A stretch of 64,000 nucleotides of DNA from Collybiopsis luxurians FD-317 M1. Taxonomy: Eukaryota > Basidiomycota > Agaricomycetes > Agaricales > Omphalotaceae. The stretch spans positions 194,019-258,018 of the forward strand of contig KN834794.1 of the NCBI GenBank assembly GCA_000827265.1. Reading direction: 5' to 3'. The position numbers and the translations under genes are program-made. Within the stretch, counting starts at the first letter, position 1. Each line of letters begins with the position of its first letter. The notes below the pieces were generated by a model. That model was given only the letters and a program-made list of their open reading frames with translations. It did not search any database and had not been told where the DNA came from. Shown here piece by piece: positions 56,001 to 64,000 of the stretch.

Positions 56001-58546
56001 TATATCTTGGTTTATTTTTGGATTGTGTTCACTTACTCACTTACTCATTTGCATTTTTGGAATTAGGTTCAGAGTACGTTGACGACTCGTGGTGCTGGTG
56101 CGCATGGTTTTGATGATGCTCGTTCGGTTATAGGCCCGGATACGAATAGGGCCAAGAGGATGGATGGGGATGAGGATGGTGCTGGGGCTGAAGACACGTT
56201 GATATCGTACACTCCGGGAGGTGAGGGTTTAATGAATCAGAGTCAGAGTGTGATGAGGGATGGTGTATTGGACAACGTTCTTGGGGGGATTAAAAGGAGG
56301 GAAGGGGGGAGGGGTGGTGGGGAGGAGAATCTGGCGACTGCGACGATTGCCACTTCGACGAATTCGAGGACGCCGGGCGAGGCGACTTCTATTGCGACTA
56401 CTATTGCGAAAACGACTGCTGGGACCGATTGGGACGGACAAGAAGATGAGGATGGGGATGGATTGTTTGGTTCTTCTTCTTTGCCTTCGTTTGTTGGTAA
56501 AGTAGGGCCGAAGGTGGAGCTCGGAGGTTTTGGACCTGGTACCCGGAAGGAGTCTGCTGTTTCCTCTTCGTTGGGGATAGTGGAAGAGCCTCGTGTGGGT
56601 TCTGTGGGTTCCGCGCAACCTCATGTTTCGGAGGAGCAGCGTCTTGCGCGGATGCTGCTTCCTGCGCCGAGACCTGTGGTGTCGTCGTCGCTCGCGCCGG
56701 CTTCTAGCGGGAACGTTCATATCGGCACTGGTACCGGCTCACGACCACTCTCCTCCGGCTCTCTCATCCGTCGTCGGTCGATGCCTACGATCATCAACGT
56801 GGGTTCACCGCCACCCCCCTATCCAAGTTTTCTAGTGGAGTATTCCCGTAAACAGCCGTTTACTGCTGATCCTCTCCCTCCGGTGTTTTCTGCTGAGTCG
56901 CTCTACGACCCTCCGCCTGTGGCAGGATCCTTAGGAGTGCTGCGAGGGTTGGGGTTGGGATTTGGGACGGGGACGGACCCTCTCGACCCTCCACCTGGTA
57001 CGGAGCCTCTCCCTCCGTATACGAATGCGATCCATCTCCGTGCGATTATGCCGTTGAAGCGCGAGTTTGTGGAGCTCGGTGTGCAGGCGAAGGATCGCAA
57101 GTGGAGGAAGGTGGTGTGTGAGTTGGAGGGGACTGTGTTTAGGGTGTATAGGTGTGCGCCGGAGTATGATGGAACGAAGAGGGTGGTGGATTGGTGGGAG
57201 AGGAAGGTGGGGGTTGGGGATATGAGTGTGGGGATGGGAGTTGTTGCTGTTGGGTCGGGGGTGCGAATGCGGGTGGTGCGGGTGGTGGGGTTACGACGGT
57301 GGGTGTGGCGGCCGCGGCCGCGGCGGGAGGGGGTGGAGGTGGGGCTGGTGGGGCTGGGGGTGGGGGAGTGGCGTTTGTGAATGCGGGGGTGGGTGGGGAT
57401 GGGAGGGGGGGTGTGGGTTTGCTTGCGGAGGAGAAGAGGAGGGAGCAGGAGAGGTTGAGGAATGAGAAGCTTGCGGGTGAGATGGGGGGGCGGGTGGGTG
57501 GTGGGGGTGGAGGGATGATGACGCATACGGAGATTGCGTTGCCTCCACCGGAGCCTGAGATGAGGTCGAGTTCGAGGTTGGGTTCGGCTGTCGGGACTGG
57601 GTCAAGATCGGGTTCTAGGTCCAGGACGAGAGATGAAGAGGGGGGACCGCAGCCTACGAGGTCGAGATTGGCGACGTTCCTTAAACCTTCTGCAGCTGCT
57701 TCGAGTGCTTCGAAATCGCACAAGAGGGCGCAGAGTGAGTTTTTGAATGTGCCGAGGTCGAGTCATGCGGGATCGCTTTCACCTGGCAGGTCGTCGTTTA
57801 ACCTTTCGAGGTCGAGTTCGAGGCCGAGTTTGTCGAATGAGAACAGTGGTAGTAGTGGGGGTGCGGAGATGATGAATTCGGGTTCGGGATCGAGTTTGTC
57901 GGTGGAGATACCTTCGTCTGCGTCTGCGACGTCTGATGCGTCGTTGGTTTCTTCTTCGGTTTCGACTGCGTCGATTTCTGGACCGAATTCTTCTGCGCCT
58001 TCGCCTACGACTCCTCATCCGATGCAGACGCCTACCAGTCCTCTAGCGGCGACCGGATCGTCCAAGCCCCTATTTCCGAAAGGAGTGACCTGTCCGCCTC
58101 CGGCCAAAAGTGATTTGATGCGGATGTATACGCTGCAGCATGCGGAGAGTGGGTTGGGGAATGATTATTTGAAGAGGAAGAATGTGATTAGGGTGAGGTT
58201 GGAGGGAGAGCAGTTTTTGTTGCAGGCGAGGGATGTGCCGGATGTGGTTGATTGGATTGAGGTGAGTGAATGAGCAAGGTTGTGGATCGTAAGAGGGCCG
58301 ATACTGATTTGATTTTTGTTATAGGGCTTACATGCTGCAGCGAATATAGCTTTGGATTTGGATGAACGGCCTATGCCGAGAGGTCCGTTGTTTCCCCGGT
58401 AAGTGTTTTGTTGCGATTGTTGCGACAGCGCCCATGACTGACTCGGTGTGACGTGAATTAGACGTCGGCGTCGGAGACCGCGCCGGACGAATACGACTGA
58501 TCAAAATAGCGGCGGTGCGAGGACAGTTGCTGCTTCAGCTGTTTAA
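53066..58546 (+). CDS. Large PH-domain protein with extensive low-complexity regions
   Basis: Start ATG at 53066 ([19 protein letters not shown]); exons 53066-53134, 53194-55983, 56067 to about 57200, about 57270-58263, and two short ones to TAA 58544-58546. The first two thirds are Ser/Thr/Pro- and Gly-rich, with runs of ACG codons (near 54066-54100), an acidic stretch (55000-55100) and polyalanine. Near the C-terminus, [22 protein letters not shown] with [17 protein letters not shown] starts a PH domain. It is interrupted by a long Gly-rich and Ser-rich insert. It finishes as [59 protein letters not shown] and a polybasic tail (RRRRRPRR). It probably binds membrane phosphoinositides and acts as a cortical scaffold. 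The frame change near 57200-57300 is unresolved. Confidence 0.8.
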
Positions 58547-59119
58547 CCTCGGGCTGCGGACTGCTTTTACCACTGACTTTGTGTTATCTTTACTGTATTT
58601 CATGTTTCCTTGGTATCTATCTCCTTTTTTTTAGCATATATCCGTACTAAAGTTTGCTGCCTACTAACGAACCCACATGTTTCTCTGTATCTTTTTTCTT
58701 TTCTTTATAGCATTACTGTAAAAATTGTAGGTTATTGTAGTCAATAATGAAAGCCACACTGCGGACAGGCAGGCATCGGGGGTACCGGAAGACCATGTTC
58801 CCACGATACGGCCCAAGTCCGTCCGATTTTGGGCAACAACGGAAACATCTTTCACTGCCTCCAATCGATTATTAAACCTCTTTTACTTTGTACTCTCCGT
58901 CCTCTACAGCTCGTCTCCTCAACGTCGAGCTCGTCGTTCTCAACATCGTACAAACCCCTTTATCCACTCCCACTCACGCTCTCGAGGCCTTCAACCTCAT
59001 CAACGACCCCCCAGGTCCCCTTCCCACCGCACAAAAAAAAAAAAAACTTTTTTCTTCCCTTCCCCGATTCCAACCGGCGAGCAGTCAAAGAGAAGGACTT
59101 GATTTCATAGAGAAGAGAT
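58547..59119. other. Intergenic region, PP1 promoter
   Basis: Separates two plus-strand genes. CT-rich leader at 58850-59060 with an A-run at 59033-59045 just before the PP1 start. No gene supported. Confidence 0.5.
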
Positions 59120-60537
<1,418 letters not shown>

Positions 60538-61721
60538 AAGGATTTTTTAATGGGGGTGTATAGGCGGATTCATCCCGCCCGCTCGACGACTCGACGACTC
60601 GCACCAGCGGGAGCGGGCTCGCTCTTCCTTTGGCCGATTGTCGTTTCGCGTTCGAGTGGTGGTGGGGTGTGGGGCGCGCGCGTGCATGCACGTCAAGGAC
60701 GATCATCTGTTACTCTCTCTCCCTCTACCGTTACACACACATCTTACTGTCCTCAATCTACGCTACCCTTCTCCTCGGCCTCTCGTCGTCAAAGTTCCTT
60801 CCACTCTCTCACTCCCTCCCTCTTACGCTCGCTGTCCCCTCCCCCCTTCCCTCTCTCCTCCGCCCTTCCCCCTATTCGGGTTTAGGTTTATAGTATCTTT
60901 TTTTTTCTATATCGTCTCCGGTGTTTCTCTACATTCCATTCTTTCCTTCATCGTTTTCCAATTCAATTCAATTCAATTCACTCCATTCCCAAGTAGCACC
61001 ACGTCACCGTCAACCTCACCTACTCGCTTCCGTTTTTTTTTTACTTTCTACTTTTTTTTCTTTTTATAACACAGTCGATCGATCGAGCGAGCGCGTGCAT
61101 GTACGTTTGTTGGTCTCTTTTTTTTGTTGTTGCTGCAGATATTATATATTAACGTTATCACTTATCAGTGTGTGAGCGTGTTGCGTGTGTGTGTGCGTTT
61201 TACGTTTTGCGCGTCGACTGGGGATTCTTCTTTGTATTTTTTTTTTTCTTTTTGTTAATTTTCTGTGCGTTGTGTTTTTTTTTTCTTTTTATATTTCCAT
61301 ACAGTAGTAGTAGGGAGGGGACTCGACTCGAAATTCATGCATCATTGAACAACCCATGTTTTCATGCTTCATGCTTCGCTTGTTATACGTATGGCTTACT
61401 ACGAGATTGGAGATATGATCTACGATTGTTATGATGTACAATGTATGATGTACGACGGACGATCGACACGTACGATACATACGACGCGATGGCGACGCGG
61501 TGCGGTGCGGTTCGATACGGCGAGGTACGAGTGGACTCGGTTTCTGTTTCTGTTTGTGTTTTTGTTGAGGTTGTTATGTTAGTTTGTTTTTTTTTTATGT
61601 TTCTGTCTTCTCTCGTTCTCTTAATGTGAAATTCTTCTTCCTCGTTTTCCCCTGTTCTTTTTCGTTAGAGTGGATGGAATGCAAGGTGGTTTGTTTGTTT
61701 GTTGGTCCTAGTCGTTCAGAT

Positions 61722-61750
61722 TGTGATTTGTGATTTGTGATTTGTGATTG
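61722..61750 (+). repeat. 7-bp tandem repeat (tgtgatt)
   Basis: Four consecutive copies of tgtgatt. Confidence 0.9.
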
Positions 61751-62260
61751 TGGGCCCACCCATGCTGGAGGCTGGGGGTCATGAAGTCTGAGTCGTGGAT
61801 ATGATAATACAATAGGTATTGAATGAGGAACCTGTGTGTGCGTACGAGCGAGCGATTGTCATTGGGTTTGTGCTTTTTTTTCGATTTTTATGTGTGTATC
61901 TCTGGTTGATTATTCGTTGATTTTCCGGGTGAGCTCGAAGGATGTGGTGGTGGTGATGGCAAGGTTGCCAATAGGGTTGAAGGTTGATGTAAGTGTTTTG
62001 TATTACTGACAATGACAATGAGGGCTGGCCATGGTGAGGTTGGTTCAAGTTGGCCCAGGTTTTTTTTTCTTTTGTTACTCGCTAATCTTGGGGTGACGTG
62101 GTTGAGGTCGAGGATGTTGTCATGGGTCTTCAGATGGAATGAAGAACAGTAGGGGAGGAAGATGGTAGGAGAGGATCAAAAAGAAGAAAGAAAACGGAAT
62201 GAGCGTTTGGACCGGTTCATACCGTACCCTCTTTTTCTTTGTTTTTCATTGAACATTAGT

Positions 62261-62411
62261 GTGCAATCGATTGTATTCCGGCCCAGTACCTACCTATTTT
62301 TATTTTTATTTTTATTTTTTCTTTCTCATTTGACCTTCGTGCAATCGATTGCATTCCGGCCCAGTACCCACCTATTTTTCTTTTCTTTTTTTTTTCTCAT
62401 TTGACCTTCGT
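62261..62411 (+). repeat. Tandem duplication of about 78 bp
   Basis: The unit starts gtgcaatcgattg, continues ttccggcccagtacc and a T-rich run, and ends ctcatttgaccttcg. It occurs at 62261 and again at 62339 with few substitutions and a shortened T-run. Confidence 0.85.
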
Positions 62412-63029
62412 ACATGCATCATCACCCCCACCTCTACGAAACCTCTACGGTGACGTATTCGCGGTTTCACCGGATCAGATGCAATTCATTCTTCGAGGGC
62501 TGGTTTTAGGTCTTGGGTCTATGGTTTCTTATTTTACTTTTCTTTGATCGTTCGTTATACATATGTGCATATGCTACGCGCGCCGTTTAGAGTCGGAGTA
62601 CATATGTAGTTTCGATTCTAGTCTCTGCTTTCCCATGTGCCCATGCGGTATGTACCTATGTACTTACCAAGGGTGTATTTTCATCTCCCATCGGGCGTAC
62701 ATCATCGGACACACGTTAAGCAAGTATGCTACATACTGTATGTTTTGTTGACGTCCCATCTTCGTCTTGTGTCATTGTCGTCGTGGTTATACCCCTTCAA
62801 GCTGTCATTGTACTCACTCTACATTTGCTTTCACATCGGTGTTTGAGTTACGGGTCAACGTGGTGCGTTAATATAAGTACAAGTGGATCGATGTTATCAT
62901 TCCACCATTTTTTTTGGAATGGTTGGCGTCTGGACCAGTGATATTAGTGCGGCCAGTAAAATTGTAATGAAGTTGCATACTTACCAACACATCGACTACG
63001 AGGAAAGCATACAGAAGATCAGATCCATC

Positions 63030-64000
63030 TTATAGCGGTACATCTTCCCCATAAATGAACTCGTCTACCAGTTCCGCGACCCTTTTAGCCAATCCCGCAG
63101 AGTACTTGTACCCTGTTCCTCCTACGCCGTATGCATGCACTATATTCATCTTTCCCGCGCCCCGCCCCGTCTCCCTCACAGAGTCGGTATTAATTGCCAA
63201 CACTTGTTTTTCCACTCGTACCCCGCCCTTGCGTCCCGGCCGTATGCCTACAAATTCATCGACAATATCGAGATCTTCAACTTTGTCGGGGTATGTACCA
63301 GGTGCGGTTATAAGGCGTGCCCGACGGAGGATGTCAGCTCTGAGTGATGGATCGAGCTCGGTTGAGGTGTTTCCTGGTTGGCTTATCCCGCCGATGATGG
63401 CTGTACCGTCTAGTCGAGGGATAGAGTATGCGTAGACGTTTCCACTACGATATGGAATAAATAAATGAAAAAAAAACAATACTCATAAGCATCTTCAGAG
63501 GGAATGAAACGGATATTGCAAACCTTCGACATATCACTGTCGTTTCCTTCGTGCGAACCTGTATCGTCTGTCCTCTTGCTTCTTCGACCATTTCATCTTC
63601 TACTCCTCCGAGGTATTTGGCACCGACACCGGTAGCGTTTACCACCACATTGATGTTGGGAACGATATCGCGTATTTGAGAGATGTGGCCGAGTTCTTTC
63701 CGGATGAATGTCACCCCAGAGGCGGTTAGACGGTCTTTGAGCCATTGGAGATAGATTAAAGGGACGATTACGACTGTTTGATATTCATAGCCGAGAGTGA
63801 CGTCTTTTGGAAGATCGGAAGTGGGGATTTGTTTGCACTGGAGATGGAGGGATGAGTACCATAACCGCTGGTGTCGATGGAAGGCAACGTACGCCAGGAA
63901 TGAAGTCTTTGTACCAGACTTGATCCTCGTCTGTGTCTTGATCGAAATAATCGATGCTGATAATGCGCTGGACAGAAGGGCTGAAGGATGGCATACTACG
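63030..64000 (-). CDS. FAD-dependent D-amino-acid oxidase (5' end off window)
   Basis: DAO/D-aspartate oxidase family, a peroxisomal flavoenzyme that deaminates D-amino acids with H2O2 release. Reading leftward: SVQRIISIDYFDQD, VWYKDFIPG (family 'vWYkdlvPgF'), then after an intron GYEYQTVVIVPLIYLQWLKDRL, KELGHISQIRDIVPNINVVV, and NATGVGAKYLGGVED with the ARGQTIQVR motif. The last exon gives GNVYAYSIPRLDGTAIIGG, IVDEFVGIRPGRKGGVRVE, and IVHAYGVGGTGYKYSAGLA with the C-terminal FAD contacts. It ends GEDVPL-stop at 63030-63032. The N-terminal GxGxxG and start lie beyond 64000. The junctions around 63440-63540 are not fully clear. The tail has no obvious SKL-type peroxisomal signal. Confidence 0.85.

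Larger units (their letters stand above)
60538..63029. other. Long intergenic region between convergent PP1 and D-amino-acid oxidase genes
   Basis: 2.5 kb of T-rich sequence with many short homopolymers and small tandem repeats: attca x4 at 60959-60980, tgtgatt x4 at 61722-61750, and a 78-bp tandem duplication at 62261-62411. No frame carries a motif. It probably contains both 3' UTRs. Confidence 0.55.

Noticed and set aside
60640..61600. Several plus-strand frames after PP1
   Set aside because: T-rich 3' flank with homopolymers and tandem words; translations are low-complexity and lack motifs.

Overview
The window looks like nuclear DNA of a mushroom-forming basidiomycete (Agaricomycetes). 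Genes are split by many 45-90 bp GT-AG introns. Several families typical of that group occur: DUF6533 and DUF6534 membrane proteins, NACHT-WD40 and NACHT-ankyrin receptors, an AA3-type GMC alcohol oxidase and a basidiomycete-style SDR. There is one assembly gap (600 N).

Left part (1-9.4 kb): the 3' portion of a GMC alcohol oxidase (minus), an acireductone-dioxygenase-like cupin that lacks most of the family's metal ligands (plus), a DUF6533 membrane protein (plus) and an unassigned protein reminiscent of agaric MYND-family N-termini (plus). At 9.4-13.6 kb is a complete NACHT-WD40 receptor (minus). At 14.5-22.4 kb are a DUF1769 protein, a many-intron MFS anion/cation symporter and a DUF6534 membrane protein, all plus.

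Middle (23-42.5 kb) is repeat-rich and accessory. It holds a dispersed repeat of about 300 bp in three copies linked to fragments of one unknown gene, a hAT-like element, a purine-biased non-genic block, the gap, and a NACHT receptor with about 23 ankyrin repeats (minus). It also holds a clean hAT-type non-autonomous element with 14-bp inverted ends and an 8-bp target duplication, a second DUF6533 gene (minus) and a decayed aspartic protease.

Right part: an SDR (42.7 kb, plus), then a second NACHT-WD40 receptor (44.8-49.4 kb, plus) whose frame is intact except for one in-frame TAA. Next come nested small transposons (50-51 kb), a very large low-complexity PH-domain protein (53-58.5 kb), the catalytic subunit of protein phosphatase 1 (59.1-60.5 kb) and the 3' part of a D-amino-acid oxidase (minus) running off the right edge.

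The outer parts carry ordinary metabolic and housekeeping genes. The 9-51 kb interval has the character of a fast-evolving intracellular-receptor neighbourhood: three STAND/NLR genes with internally homogenised repeats, two of them sister copies in opposite orientation, among transposons and broken genes. All three NLRs lack a large N-terminal effector domain. They begin with a short beta-prone segment that is similar in the two sisters and loosely comparable in the ankyrin type; I infer, but cannot prove, that this is a signalling motif.
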